This document shows positions 54,928-64,000 of a DNA stretch of 64,000 nucleotides, piece by piece. Source of the stretch: Rhizobium sp. SSA_523 (lineage in GTDB: Bacteria > Pseudomonadota > Alphaproteobacteria > Rhizobiales > Rhizobiaceae); the NCBI RefSeq assembly GCF_030435705.1, contig NZ_CP129382.1, positions 3,032,501 to 3,096,500 on the forward strand. Direction: 5' to 3'. The notes under the pieces were generated by a model. It searched no databases. It saw only the letters and a program-made list of their open reading frames with translations, and was not told the DNA's origin. Position numbers and translations under genes: made by a program. Positions within the stretch are counted from its first letter, which is position 1, and each line of letters opens with the position of its first letter.

Positions 54928-55665
54928 ATGACCCGCAAACTGATCGCCGCCCTGGCCTTTTCGACCGTGCTTCCCTTCGCCGCCGTGGCGCAGACCAGCA
55001 CCGCGCCTGCAGCTCCTGCCGCACAGGATGCCGGCCAGATGACGAACCAGAACAATGCGCGTGGCGGTGTTGCCGATGCTCCGCGCGTCATGCAGGATGC
55101 CGCAGCCGGTCCTTTCGTCGAGATCCCCAACCAGGGTGCCTGGCGCGTGAGTGACCTTGAAGGCAAGGCCGTCTACGGTGCCGATGGCGAGAACATTGGT
55201 GAGATCAACGACGTCCTGGTCAGCCAGGATGGCAGCGTCAATGCCGTCATCATCGGTGTCGGCGGCTTCCTCGGCATTGGCGAGAAGGATGTTGCCGTGC
55301 AGATGAGCGCGCTTCAGCTCGGCCCCGGCATGAGCGAGGAAGAGGCCAAGGCGGCTGCCGCCAAGACCCCGGCAGTTTCCGGTGAGACAACGGCCTCCAC
55401 ATCCGGCGCCACCACCGCGACCCCGGCTCCGGGCGCCGCTACGACGGCTGGCGGCGCTGGCATGGGGGCAGCCGGCACGACGACGGCCGCCAATCCGAAC
55501 ACAGCGCAGCCGGGCGCCAGCAGCCAGGAAATGGCCGCCAATCCGGCCAATGGTGACGCAGCAACGATCGGCGAGGACGGCCTGCCGGATCGCATCGTGC
55601 TCAACGTTACCCGCGATCAGCTGGAACAGGCTCCTGCCTTTGAAGGCATGACGCCGGCACGGTAA
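54928..55665 (+). CDS. Exported PRC-barrel domain protein
   Basis: A 245-residue protein with a signal peptide (cut near residue 21, AAVAQ). The PRC barrel spans about residues 70-135 (WRVSDLEGKAVYGADGENIGEINDVLVSQDG, GGFLGIGEKDVAV in pieces). A low-complexity Ala/Thr/Gly-rich region of about 75 residues follows, then a conserved end (DRIVLNVTRDQLEQAPAFE). Such periplasmic PRC proteins are common stress-induced proteins in rhizobia. The AAGGAGG site and an upstream EcfG-type promoter fit high stress expression. Confidence 0.88.
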   Translation: MTRKLIAALAFSTVLPFAAVAQTSTAPAAPAAQDAGQMTNQNNARGGVADAPRVMQDAAAGPFVEIPNQGAWRVSDLEGKAVYGADGENIGEINDVLVSQDGSVNAVIIGVGGFLGIGEKDVAVQMSALQLGPGMSEEEAKAAAAKTPAVSGETTASTSGATTATPAPGAATTAGGAGMGAAGTTTAANPNTAQPGASSQEMAANPANGDAATIGEDGLPDRIVLNVTRDQLEQAPAFEGMTPAR

Positions 55666-55686
55666 TCCGCCGCTCTTATGGCCTCA

Positions 55687-55714
55687 AGGCCCCGTGGCGA
55701 AAGCTGCGGGGCCT
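55687..55714. terminator. Hairpin between convergent genes
   Basis: AGGCCCCG (55687-55694) pairs with CGGGGCCT (55707-55714). It lies between the PRC-barrel gene and lepA and could serve both directions. No T-run on either side. Confidence 0.5.
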
Positions 55715-55797
55715 CTTGCTGTCTGGCGGCATCAACGAAAAACATCCCCACCAGCTTCTGGAGGCGGGTGTGGAACTGACAGGCGAGGCTGGAAGCC

Positions 55798-57624
55798 TTA
55801 CTCGTCATTCATCTTCAGCGCGGCGATGAATGCTTCCTGCGGAATTTCCACCTTGCCGAACTGGCGCATGCGCTTCTTGCCTTCCTTCTGCTTTTCCAGA
55901 AGCTTGCGCTTGCGCGTGGCATCGCCGCCATAGCACTTGGCCGTCACATCCTTGCGCAGTGCCCGCACGGTCTCGCGCGCGATGACCTTGCCGCCAATCG
56001 CGGCCTGGATCGGGATCTGGAACATGTGCGGCGGAATGAGTTCCTTCAGCTTTTCGCACATGCTGCGCCCGCGCCGGTCGGCAGCCGAGCGATGCACCAG
56101 CATGGACAGGGCGTCCACCGGGTCGCCATTGACGAGGATGGACATCTTGACGAGATCGCCCGCCCGATAGTCGATGATCGTGTAGTCGAAGGAGGCATAG
56201 CCCTTCGAGATGGACTTCAGGCGATCATAGAAGTCGAAGACCACCTCATTGAGCGGAAGCTCATAGGTCACCATGGCGCGGCTGCCGACATAAGTGAGTT
56301 CGGTCTGGATACCGCGGCGATCCTGGCAGAGCTTCAGCACGGAGCCGAGATATTCGTCCGGCGTCAGGATCGTGGCCTTGATCCAGGGCTCGCGGATCTC
56401 GTCGATCTTCACGACGTCCGGCATGTCGGCCGGGTTGTGCAATTCCTTCTCGGTGCCGTCGGTCAAGGTCATCTGGTAGACGACGGAGGGTGCCGTGGCC
56501 ACGAGGTCGAGATTGAATTCGCGCTCGAGACGTTCCTGGATGATTTCCAGATGCAGGAGGCCGAGGAAGCCGCAGCGGAAACCGAAGCCAAGCGCGGCGG
56601 AGCTTTCCATCTCGAAGGAGAAGGAGGCATCGTTCAGGCGCAGCTTGCCCATGGCAGCGCGCAGGTCTTCGAAATCCGCGGCATCGACCGGGAAGAGACC
56701 GCAGAACACCACCGGCTGTGCCGGCTTGAAGCCGGGAAGCGCCTTGTCTGTCGGACGCTTGTCGTCGGTGATCGTATCGCCGACGCGGGTATCGGCCACT
56801 TCCTTGATCGAGGCGGTGATGAAGCCGATCTCGCCTGGGCCGAGACTGTCCACCTGGACCATCTTCGGCGTCAGTATGCCGACGCGCTCAACGCCATATC
56901 GGGCGCCGGTGCCCATCATCCGGATCTGCTGGCCCTTGGTCAGCACGCCATCGATCACGCGCACCAGAACCATGACGCCGAGATAGGTGTCATACCAGCT
57001 ATCCACCAGCAGTGCCTTGAGCGGCGCCTTCTCGCCGCCTTCGCTCCTGGGCGGCGGCAGCTTGTTGACGATGGCTTCCAGGACATCGGGAATGCCGAAA
57101 CCGGTCTTGGCGGAGATCAGCACGGCATCGGAGGCGTCGATCCCGATCACCTCTTCGATCTGCTCCTTGATCCGCTCCGGTTCGGCGGCCGGCAAATCGA
57201 TCTTGTTGAGGACCGTGACCAGTTCGTGATTGTTGTCGATCGCCTGGTAGACATTGGCGAGCGTCTGGGCCTCGACCCCCTGGGAGGCATCGACCACGAG
57301 CAGCGACCCTTCGCAGGCCGACAGCGAGCGCGAAACTTCATAGGCAAAGTCCACGTGGCCGGGCGTGTCGATCAGGTTCAGCACATAGGTCTCGCCATTC
57401 TTGGCCTTGTAGTGCAGACGCACCGTCTGGGCCTTGATGGTGATGCCGCGCTCGCGCTCGATCTCCATATTGTCGAGCACCTGCTCGGACATTTCGCGCT
57501 CGGCCAAGCCGCCCGTCGTCTGGATCAGGCGGTCGGCCAGGGTCGATTTGCCATGGTCGATATGGGCGACGATGGAGAAGTTGCGGATATGGTCGAGAGG
57601 CGTGCGGGTCGAATCTGTGCTCAT
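55798..57624 (-). CDS. lepA: Elongation factor 4 (LepA)
   Basis: A 608-residue ribosomal GTPase. GTPase motifs are AHIDHGKST (G1), [10 protein letters not shown] (G2), DTPGHVDF (G3) and LNKIDLP (G4). EF-G-like domains follow, and the LepA-specific C-terminal domain ends with [29 protein letters not shown]. The length is standard. EF4 acts on stalled or misplaced ribosomes in the cytoplasm. Its antisense strand has a long open frame, which is a shadow. Confidence 0.97.
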   Translation of the reverse strand: MSTDSTRTPLDHIRNFSIVAHIDHGKSTLADRLIQTTGGLAEREMSEQVLDNMEIERERGITIKAQTVRLHYKAKNGETYVLNLIDTPGHVDFAYEVSRSLSACEGSLLVVDASQGVEAQTLANVYQAIDNNHELVTVLNKIDLPAAEPERIKEQIEEVIGIDASDAVLISAKTGFGIPDVLEAIVNKLPPPRSEGGEKAPLKALLVDSWYDTYLGVMVLVRVIDGVLTKGQQIRMMGTGARYGVERVGILTPKMVQVDSLGPGEIGFITASIKEVADTRVGDTITDDKRPTDKALPGFKPAQPVVFCGLFPVDAADFEDLRAAMGKLRLNDASFSFEMESSAALGFGFRCGFLGLLHLEIIQERLEREFNLDLVATAPSVVYQMTLTDGTEKELHNPADMPDVVKIDEIREPWIKATILTPDEYLGSVLKLCQDRRGIQTELTYVGSRAMVTYELPLNEVVFDFYDRLKSISKGYASFDYTIIDYRAGDLVKMSILVNGDPVDALSMLVHRSAADRRGRSMCEKLKELIPPHMFQIPIQAAIGGKVIARETVRALRKDVTAKCYGGDATRKRKLLEKQKEGKKRMRQFGKVEIPQEAFIAALKMNDE

Positions 57625-57853
57625 GGAGGGGGCATATAGCAGGGGTCGCAGCCAGAAAGAAGCGGGAAAAGCGCCGCAAAGCCCGGCATCGCAGTGTTTT
57701 CCGACGCCTCCCGACCGATCGGCATGGCAAGGGTCATAGCCCGCAGCGTCGAAGAGGAGGCCGATGCGCCTGCATTCGCAGTCGAGCCTGATCGCCCATT
57801 ATCTTTCTTGATAGCACTTGACTCCACTATAATGGAAATGCAGCATTGCGTGT

Positions 57854-58429
57854 ATGGATCAAAGCGAGCAGCAATTCGAGGGCGCACTGGGCGACCGCCT
57901 GAAAAGCATTCGGAGCGAGCGCGGCTTCACGCTCGATCAGTTGGCGACGGCGTCCGGCGTCAGCCGCGCCATGATCTCCCGCGTCGAGCGGGGCGAAGCC
58001 AGCCCGACGGCCGCGCTCCTGGCCCGATTATGCGAGGCTCTTGGCCTGTCGCTCTCCGCATTTTTCGACACCAGCGAGGCTGAGCGCTCGCCTCTGTCGC
58101 GCCGCTCGCAGCAGCGGCTTTGGCGCGATCCCCTGAGCGGCTATCGAAGGCGCTCGATCTCTCCGCCGGGCACCTCCTCCCGGATCGATATCGTGGAGGT
58201 GGAATTTCCGCCAGCCGCCCGGGTAAGCTTTCCGCCGCGTGAGGAAAGTCGCTCGATGACCCAGCATATCTGGGTCTTCGATGGCGTGCTGGAGATGATC
58301 CTGCCGGACCAGACCTACCGGCTCGAAGCAGGCGATTGCCTGTTCATGAGCATCGGCGACGCGTTTCAGTTCCACAACCCGTCCGATCGCCCCGTCCGCT
58401 ATGCGGTCGTTCTGGATCGCGGGCGTTGA
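57854..58429 (+). CDS. XRE-family regulator with C-terminal cupin
   Basis: A 191-residue protein. The N-terminal helix-turn-helix (about residues 13-68: LKSIRSERGFTLDQLATASGVSRAMISRVERGEASPTAALLARL) is of the Cro/XRE type; the C-terminal cupin (about 105-188) should bind a small ligand. The 57625-57853 upstream region has an AT-rich stretch but no well-spaced promoter. It is 18 bases before a GNAT acetyltransferase gene, so they likely form a unit; PuuR/SutR-like regulators often pair this way. The ligand is unknown. Confidence 0.9.
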   Translation: MDQSEQQFEGALGDRLKSIRSERGFTLDQLATASGVSRAMISRVERGEASPTAALLARLCEALGLSLSAFFDTSEAERSPLSRRSQQRLWRDPLSGYRRRSISPPGTSSRIDIVEVEFPPAARVSFPPREESRSMTQHIWVFDGVLEMILPDQTYRLEAGDCLFMSIGDAFQFHNPSDRPVRYAVVLDRGR

Positions 58430-58447
58430 CCAGACCAAGGAAAAGCC

Positions 58448-58969
58448 ATGACTGCCTCCGTCCGCATTGTTTCAGCCGAAGAACGTGATGCTCTGATCCT
58501 CGGCCTGTCTGACGTTCTCAGCGACTGCATAGAGGGCGGTGCGTCGCTTGGCTTCATGCTACCCTTCCCCGTGACGCAGGCCGAGAGCTACTGGACCGAA
58601 ATCTTCGACAGCGTCGCCAAGGGCCATATGATCCTGGCGGTGGCGCAAAAAGGCGACCGCGTCGTCGGGACGGTCCAGGTGGGGCTTGCGCAAAAGCCCA
58701 ATCAGCCACATCGGGGCGATCTGATGAAATTGCTGGTGCACCGCTCGGCGCGCGGCCTTGGCCTGTCACGCAAGCTGATGGAGGCTGTGGAGGCGGAGGC
58801 AGCGGCCCGCGGCCGCTCGCTGCTGGTGCTGGACACGGCAACCGGCAGCGAAGCGGAGGCGATCTACCCCCGCTTCGGCTGGCAACGCGTCGGCGTCATC
58901 CCCGACTATGCGCTCTGGCCGCAAGGCGGGTTCTGCAGCACGACGCTCTTCTACAAGCAGATTGCCTGA
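58448..58969 (+). CDS. GNAT-family N-acetyltransferase
   Basis: A 173-residue acetyltransferase. The acetyl-CoA loop (motif A) is LLVHRSARGLGLSRKLMEAVE, followed by LLVLDTATGSEAEAIYPRFGWQRVGVIPDYALWP. The family transfers acetyl groups to amines; the WxxxGxIPxYA end resembles antibiotic- and amino-acid-type GNATs. It follows the XRE-cupin regulator by 18 bases. It ends two bases before the stop of the convergent hydrolase gene. Confidence 0.9.
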   Translation: MTASVRIVSAEERDALILGLSDVLSDCIEGGASLGFMLPFPVTQAESYWTEIFDSVAKGHMILAVAQKGDRVVGTVQVGLAQKPNQPHRGDLMKLLVHRSARGLGLSRKLMEAVEAEAAARGRSLLVLDTATGSEAEAIYPRFGWQRVGVIPDYALWPQGGFCSTTLFYKQIA

Positions 58970-58971
58970 GC

Positions 58972-60036
58972 CTATCGGAAGGCCCTGTCGAAGGCGTCGA
59001 TGATCAGCCTTTCCGCATCCTGATGCACCTCGGCACGGTCGCGCAGGCCCTTGCCGTCGCAGATCGGATCGGGATCGCCGGACTCGCTGAGGACATCCTG
59101 CGCATCGGGTTTGCAGACCGGCAGGAAGCTGAAATGGTTGGAGCCCGGGATCTGGTGATACTGCGCGCCGGGAATCTCCGCTGACAGCTTGTAGGAATAG
59201 ACGGCGACGGGCACACCGCCTGGGCTGCCGAGGTTGATGATCGTCGTCGGAACCTTGATCTGCTTCAGGCTGTCCGCCTGGAAGGCGGTTGCCAGGCCCG
59301 GATCGACGATGACCGCAGACATCACGCGCGGATCGAGATTCGATTGCTCGAAATGCGCCTTGTCGAACTCGCGGAGCTTGACGACGGGAGAGGCGACGCG
59401 CTTGCCGTCGACAAAACCGAAGCCGCCGGCAAACCACTGGCAATCCATCATCATGGTGTAGCGGTCGCAATAATCGGCATAGGCAGAGAGGTCGGCGCGC
59501 CCGCCGATGAGCTCCAGTGCCGTGCTGCCGCCGAGCGAAAAGCCCAGTACACCGATCTTCCCCGCATCGACCGACCCTTTCCAGCGGGCCTCGCCGGTCA
59601 TCCAGGTGATGATGTTGGAAAGATCCTGCGTCCTTTCCCAGATGCGGGGCGTGGCGATCGGCGTTGAATCGCCGCTGGTCGTGCCGGGATGGTCGGGGCC
59701 GGCGACGATGAAGCCTTTCTCCGCCAGGCGGGCCGCAATCCAGGCCATGCCCTGGGCGCGCGAACCGGAGCCGTGCGAGAGCAGGATCAGGGGGTAGTGG
59801 CCCGTTTTGACCGGCGCGTCGCGTTTTGCGGAAACGCCGGTGAAGATGCGGTTGTCGCCGACCAGCACATCCGGCGCCGCGGCATCGGTGGGATACCAGA
59901 CATCCACGGAAAGCGGCTTGCCGCGCTGAAGCGAAGGCACCGAAATCGTCGTGGCGCCAATGGAAGGCTCGGCAGAGGCCGTTAAGGGGAAAACCGTGCC
60001 GGTGAGCAGGGATGTCAGGAGAAAGAGTGTTTTCAT
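58972..60036 (-). CDS. Exported alpha/beta hydrolase (PAF-acetylhydrolase/dienelactone type)
   Basis: A 354-residue periplasmic hydrolase with a signal peptide (residues 1-22, PLTASA). The region VDVWYPT and YPLILLSHGSGS are typical; the nucleophile elbow is VLGFSLGGS, with a likely Asp in VDPGLATAF and His in PGSNHFSF. The mature part has several cysteines (CDRYTMMMDC, VCKPDA). Related proteins hydrolyse short acyl esters. No partner gene is evident; the upstream region is shared with a small stress gene on the other strand. Confidence 0.88.
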   Translation of the reverse strand: MKTLFLLTSLLTGTVFPLTASAEPSIGATTISVPSLQRGKPLSVDVWYPTDAAAPDVLVGDNRIFTGVSAKRDAPVKTGHYPLILLSHGSGSRAQGMAWIAARLAEKGFIVAGPDHPGTTSGDSTPIATPRIWERTQDLSNIITWMTGEARWKGSVDAGKIGVLGFSLGGSTALELIGGRADLSAYADYCDRYTMMMDCQWFAGGFGFVDGKRVASPVVKLREFDKAHFEQSNLDPRVMSAVIVDPGLATAFQADSLKQIKVPTTIINLGSPGGVPVAVYSYKLSAEIPGAQYHQIPGSNHFSFLPVCKPDAQDVLSESGDPDPICDGKGLRDRAEVHQDAERLIIDAFDRAFR

Positions 60037-60152
60037 CGCAGAACCTCGTTGTGGGGGAACGAGGCAAAAGTGACCGAGATGCGGGGCAGGCCTCGACCTC
60101 GAACATGTTCAAGGCCGGCCGATATCGTGATCCGGGCCGCACAAAAAAATAC

Positions 60153-60177
60153 GGAACAGCTTCGTCCCGGCCTCGTT
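60153..60177 (+). promoter_or_regulatory. EcfG promoter before a 57-residue protein gene
   Basis: GGAAC (60153-60157), 16 bases, CGTT (60174-60177), a full consensus match. It lies 35 bases before the start codon at 60212. Confidence 0.72.
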
Positions 60178-60211
60178 AGATCCGAGGTAACCGTCAACAA
60201 CGGAGGCAGAT

Positions 60212-60385
60212 ATGAGCAAGACCGATGTGAAGGAACAGCAGGCGCGCGCCCAGGCGCAGGTGGACAATACCAGCGCCGGCGGCCATCTCGGCGGCACCTA
60301 TTACGGCCAGGAGCCGGACGGCAAGACGATCAACAGTAATGATCGCGTGGGCGCCAAGGCCCGCCCCAATAACGGCAGCAACTGA
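60212..60385 (+). CDS. 57-residue hydrophilic stress-type protein
   Basis: A short gene preceded by CGGAGG seven bases before ATG. The product starts MSKTDVKEQQARAQAQVDN and is rich in Gln, Ala, Gly and Asn, without a membrane segment or cysteine; GGHLGGTYYGQEPDGKTI lies in the middle. A full-consensus EcfG promoter sits upstream and a textbook terminator 33 bases downstream, so it is a self-contained transcript. It resembles small general-stress proteins of rhizobia in composition only; I recognise no family. Confidence 0.75.
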   Translation: MSKTDVKEQQARAQAQVDNTSAGGHLGGTYYGQEPDGKTINSNDRVGAKARPNNGSN

Positions 60386-60417
60386 CCGCTGCCAGGGATA
60401 GAGAAGCAGGTTCTAGC

Positions 60418-60454
60418 GAGGCGGCGCCGTGATGGCGCCGCCTCTCTGGTTTTT

Positions 60455-60456
<2 letters not shown>
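60418..60456 (+). terminator. Rho-independent terminator of the small stress gene
   Basis: GAGGCGGCGCC (60418-60428) pairs with GGCGCCGCCTC (60434-60444), and a run of Ts follows at 60450-60456. It overlaps the 3' end of the convergent TRAP gene. Confidence 0.85.
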
Positions 60457-61624
<1,168 letters not shown>

Positions 61625-61767
61625 CTACAGAGGGGTTGCTAACCATTTTGTTGCCGAATCTGCAAGTCAAATCGCCAAAACTTGCGTTTAGCTGTCGGTT
61701 TTTGATGCAATCCTGCGCGCCGCTCTGTCTTCTCCTTTAGCCTTGCAATTTCGGTCTGACGGATTAA

Positions 61768-61784
61768 TTTAGAATAATTCTAAA
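61768..61784. promoter_or_regulatory. ICE-type (Irr) operator of mbfA
   Basis: TTTAGAATAATTCTAAA, a perfect 7-3-7 palindrome matching the ICE motif bound by the haem-responsive iron regulator Irr. It ends 13 bases before the mbfA start, a position suited to repression when iron is low. Confidence 0.8.
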
Positions 61785-61797
61785 AAGGATCCATGCC

Positions 61798-62781
61798 ATG
61801 TTCCACTTGCTGCGGTCCGGAAGCCGCCGTTCCTTCGACAGCCTGAGCGAGGCGGAAATTCTTGCTCTGGCGATTTCCTCCGAAGAAGAGGATGCGCGCA
61901 TCTACCAGAGCTATGCCGGATCGCTTTCCCAGCGGGCACCCGATTCCGCCAAGATATTCCGCGACATGGCGGAGGTGGAGCAGTCTCATCGCAACATGCT
62001 GATCGCGCAGTTCCGGCAGAGGTTCGGCGAGGATATTCCGCTGATCCGCCGTGAACATGTCCGGGGCTTCTACCAGAGACGGCCCGATTGGCTGGTTTCC
62101 AACCTGTCGCTCGATACGATCCGTGCCCAGGCGGAACTGATGGAGGATCAGGCCTTCCGCTTCTATACCGAGGCGGCACGGCGCGTGACGGACGCCTCGA
62201 CCCGCCGCCTGCTCCGCGATCTGGCGCTGGCGGAGCAGGGGCATGGCGAGATCGCGCATATGCTCGGCGACAAGCATGCGCCGGCGGAGGTTCAGGATGA
62301 GGAAAATCACAAGGAACGGCGCCAGTTCATCCTGACCTATGTGCAGCCCGGACTGGCCGGACTGATGGACGGCTCGGTATCAACGCTGGCGCCAATCTTC
62401 GCGGCGGCTTTCGCCACGCAGGATACCTGGCAGACCTTCCTGATCGGCCTGTCTGCAAGTGTCGGTGCCGGCATATCCATGGGCTTTACCGAGGCTGCGC
62501 ATGATGACGGAAAGCTTTCGGGCAGAGGATCGCCGCTCAAGCGTGGCCTTGCCTCCGGCACCATGACCGCGGCGGGCGGACTTGGCCACGCCTTGCCCTA
62601 TCTCATCCCGCATTTCTGGACCGCTACGATCGTTGCGGCCATCGTGGTCTTCATCGAATTATGGGCAATCGCCTTCATCCAGAACAAATATATGGAGACA
62701 CCCTTCCTGCGGGCGGTGTTCCAGGTCGTGTTCGGGGGATCTCTGGTGCTGGCCGCCGGCATCATCATCGGCAATGGCTGA
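61798..62781 (+). CDS. mbfA: Membrane-bound ferritin MbfA (iron exporter)
   Basis: A 327-residue fusion of an N-terminal ferritin-like (erythrin-vacuolar) domain and a C-terminal VIT1/CCC1-type membrane domain. Ferroxidase-type glutamates and histidines are seen in SSEEEDARIYQSYAG, EVEQSHRNML, LMEDQAFRFYTEA and LAEQGHGEIAHML. The membrane part starts at GLAGLMDGSVSTLAPIFAAAFAT with about five helices. MbfA exports excess iron at the inner membrane and protects from peroxide; in Agrobacterium and Bradyrhizobium it is repressed by Irr, consistent with the ICE palindrome. Confidence 0.94.
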   Translation: MFHLLRSGSRRSFDSLSEAEILALAISSEEEDARIYQSYAGSLSQRAPDSAKIFRDMAEVEQSHRNMLIAQFRQRFGEDIPLIRREHVRGFYQRRPDWLVSNLSLDTIRAQAELMEDQAFRFYTEAARRVTDASTRRLLRDLALAEQGHGEIAHMLGDKHAPAEVQDEENHKERRQFILTYVQPGLAGLMDGSVSTLAPIFAAAFATQDTWQTFLIGLSASVGAGISMGFTEAAHDDGKLSGRGSPLKRGLASGTMTAAGGLGHALPYLIPHFWTATIVAAIVVFIELWAIAFIQNKYMETPFLRAVFQVVFGGSLVLAAGIIIGNG

Positions 62782-62814
62782 CGGCTGCCCGCCGGGTCTC
62801 GCTGAGGAGAGGAC

Positions 62815-62850
62815 AAAAAAACCCGGCCGAGCCCTGTGGCATCGGCCGGG
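62815..62850 (-). terminator. Rho-independent terminator of the 62871 gene
   Basis: On the minus strand CCCGGCCGA (62850-62842) and TCGGCCGGG (62830-62822) form a stem followed by seven Ts (62821-62815). Confidence 0.85.
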
Positions 62851-62870
62851 CGAAATGATCGATTTGATGA

Positions 62871-63485
62871 TTACCGCAGGGCGCCGACGACCACTTCGCG
62901 GCCATCTTCGATCGTGACCCAGCGACCGGTGTTGAAGGAGGCCTGACGCTTCAGGAAGGTGTAGGATGTGTCGGTCCACAGCTTCACATCATCGGTCAGG
63001 TTGTCGAGAATATAGTCGCCATCGGCGGTCCGCACGGTCAGAACCGCATGACCCTCTCCATCGGGCTTGCGCACCACGGTCATCAGCAGGTCGGTCAGCG
63101 AGAAACCCTTGGCAGCCAGTTCCTTGCGCTTTTCCAACGCGTAATCTTCGCAGTCGCCGGCAGTCTTCGGATAGGCCCAGACTTCTTCCCGCCCATAGAC
63201 CTCCATATCGGTCTTGGCTGTGATGCGGTGGTTTACCGAGGCATTGACGGAACGGATCGCATCCCAACCGAATTCGGTGACCTTCGGGGCAGCGGAGGAG
63301 GCGAAGCGCTGATTGCACTCGTCCTTGCGGGTCTGGCAGAATTCATAATGCCCGATCGGCTGCGACGTGATCTGGCCGGTGGCCATATGTGCGGTGGTGA
63401 GGGGCGCCGGCAGCGCGGAGGCCGTCGGAGCAAGCACAGCAGTGATCATCACGGCAAAATGCCGCGCCTTGAAGGCATTCATCAT
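62871..63485 (-). CDS. Transglutaminase-like cysteine peptidase (BTLCP)
   Basis: A 204-residue exported protein (signal cut near residue 25). The papain-like triad is visible: Cys in GDCEDYALEKRKEL, His in GEGHAVLTVR and Asp in YILDN. BTLCP proteins of the DUF920 group often act with LapD/LapG-type surface adhesin systems, but those partners are not here. The upstream region has several GTTAA sequences, including TTAACCAT at 63586-63579 on this strand. Its own terminator follows at 62850-62815. Confidence 0.88.
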   Translation of the reverse strand: MMNAFKARHFAVMITAVLAPTASALPAPLTTAHMATGQITSQPIGHYEFCQTRKDECNQRFASSAAPKVTEFGWDAIRSVNASVNHRITAKTDMEVYGREEVWAYPKTAGDCEDYALEKRKELAAKGFSLTDLLMTVVRKPDGEGHAVLTVRTADGDYILDNLTDDVKLWTDTSYTFLKRQASFNTGRWVTIEDGREVVVGALR

Positions 63486-63578
63486 GGACCCGTCCCTTAA
63501 AATCCTAACGAAACGTTAAGGCTGAGGAGGGCCAGGTGTCAATTATGAACGAAGCGTTAACAGCATCGCTCGGTATTT

Positions 63579-63586
63579 ATGGTTAA
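63579..63586 (-). promoter_or_regulatory. CtrA half-site-like TTAACCAT
   Basis: TTAACCAT on the minus strand, 94-101 bases upstream of the BTLCP gene. A further GTTAAC lies at 63556-63561. Single half-sites occur by chance, so support is weak. Confidence 0.3.
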
Positions 63587-63624
63587 GACTGCTGCATTTT
63601 AGTATCAGCTCACATAAGGCACTG

Positions 63625-64000
63625 TCAGAGCATGGTTTCGATGGCGGAAAGCATCCGTTCAATGTCTTTCGGGCGCGAGAGGCGATGATCGCCATCGCGC
63701 ACCAGGGTCATCACAACATCATCGGCCGGCAGGAAATCCAGGAGTTTGAGGGCGTGGCGGTAAGGCACGTCCTCGTCCTGCATTCCCTGCAGGATATGGA
63801 CCGGGCAGCCAAGATCGAGCGTGCCGACCAGAACACGATTGTCGCGTCCATCCTCGATCAGCGCGCGGGTAAAGATGTTCGGCTGCGGGCTGTATTCCGA
63901 TGCTTCTTCGAAAAAGCCGCGCTCCTCAAGCGAGCGGCGCTCTTCGTCGGTGAGAGCCGGCTCGATCAGATCGCTGGTAAAGTCGGGTGCCGGTGCGATC
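63625..64000 (-). CDS. Alpha/beta hydrolase, 5' end cut by window edge
   Basis: The last 124 residues of a minus-strand gene; the start lies beyond base 64000. Visible features are VHILQGMQDEDVPYRHALKLLDFL, with the Asp of the catalytic triad likely in QDEDVP, and VRDGDHRLSRPKDIERMLSAIE, with the triad His in GDHRLS. These resemble the C-terminal half of ABHD10/palmitoyl-thioesterase-like hydrolases of alphaproteobacteria. The nucleophile part is outside the window, so the substrate class is uncertain. Confidence 0.8.
   Translation of the reverse strand, partial: IAPAPDFTSDLIEPALTDEERRSLEERGFFEEASEYSPQPNIFTRALIEDGRDNRVLVGTLDLGCPVHILQGMQDEDVPYRHALKLLDFLPADDVVMTLVRDGDHRLSRPKDIERMLSAIETML

Noticed and set aside
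56026..57639. 537-codon open frame antisense to lepA
   Set aside because: lepA is certain over the whole length; the antisense product has no motifs and lacks a plausible ribosome site.
57800..57835. TTGACT...TATAAT as a housekeeping promoter for the XRE-cupin gene
   Set aside because: Only four bases separate the two hexamers, far from the required 16-18, so it cannot act as such a pair.

Overview
The window looks like a chromosomal segment of an alphaproteobacterium of the order Hyphomicrobiales, most likely the Rhizobium/Agrobacterium group. The evidence is high-GC coding sequence, a ctp/cpa-type Flp pilus locus, an mbfA gene behind an Irr-type palindrome, a RirA-type (IRO) palindrome, ChrR-type and EcfG-type sigma-factor promoters, and a rhizobial 'nutrient-deprivation' three-gene operon. 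This is inference from gene families and motifs; no 16S gene is present.

Layout. 1-427: 5' part of a nucleoside hydrolase. 634-6831: an ECF11/ChrR stress module, with a sigma factor, its zinc anti-sigma factor and a small membrane protein on the plus strand, and an overlapping lipid-modification operon (flavin amine oxidase, DUF1365, CFA-type methyltransferase) diverging on the minus strand. 6955-9198: an envelope stress operon behind a good EcfG promoter. 9302-24140: a catecholate siderophore island (PchR-like regulator, TonB receptor, O-methyltransferase, binding protein, dhbC-E-B, free aryl carrier protein, EntF-type NRPS with a serine code, dhbA, trilactone esterase). It is bracketed by direct repeats of about 180 bp copied from the 3' end of the preceding gene and its terminator. 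24491-25811: tRNA-Ser(GGA), a small membrane protein and msrA.

26079-38279: a nucleoside uptake and salvage cluster. It holds a BMP-type ABC transporter, cytidine deaminase, purine nucleoside phosphorylase, deoC and deoA on the plus strand, with upp, add and deoB on the minus strand; a retropepsin-like protease gene lies between. Together these import nucleosides, deaminate and phosphorolyse them, and pass the pentose to glycolysis and the bases to salvage. 38538-50835: the Tad/Flp pilus locus (two TadE-like minor pilins, a secretin-N-domain protein, Flp pilin, prepilin peptidase, cpaB-F, tadB, tadC, tadD). 50968-54094: an M17 aminopeptidase, a MarR-type regulator, an NlpC/P60 peptidase and a small secreted protein. 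54267-64000: tRNA-Leu(CAG), a SelW-like protein, a PRC-barrel protein, lepA, a cupin regulator, a GNAT acetyltransferase, an alpha/beta hydrolase, a 57-residue stress protein, a TRAP binding protein, mbfA, a transglutaminase-like protein and a truncated hydrolase.

The most notable items are the repeat-bounded siderophore island with a predicted enterobactin-like product and an extra O-methyltransferase, and a set of regulatory palindromes and promoters (IRO, ICE, three EcfG-type, a back-to-back ECF11 pair, CtrA-like GTTAACC sites) that link the genes to iron, general stress, photooxidative stress and cell-cycle control.
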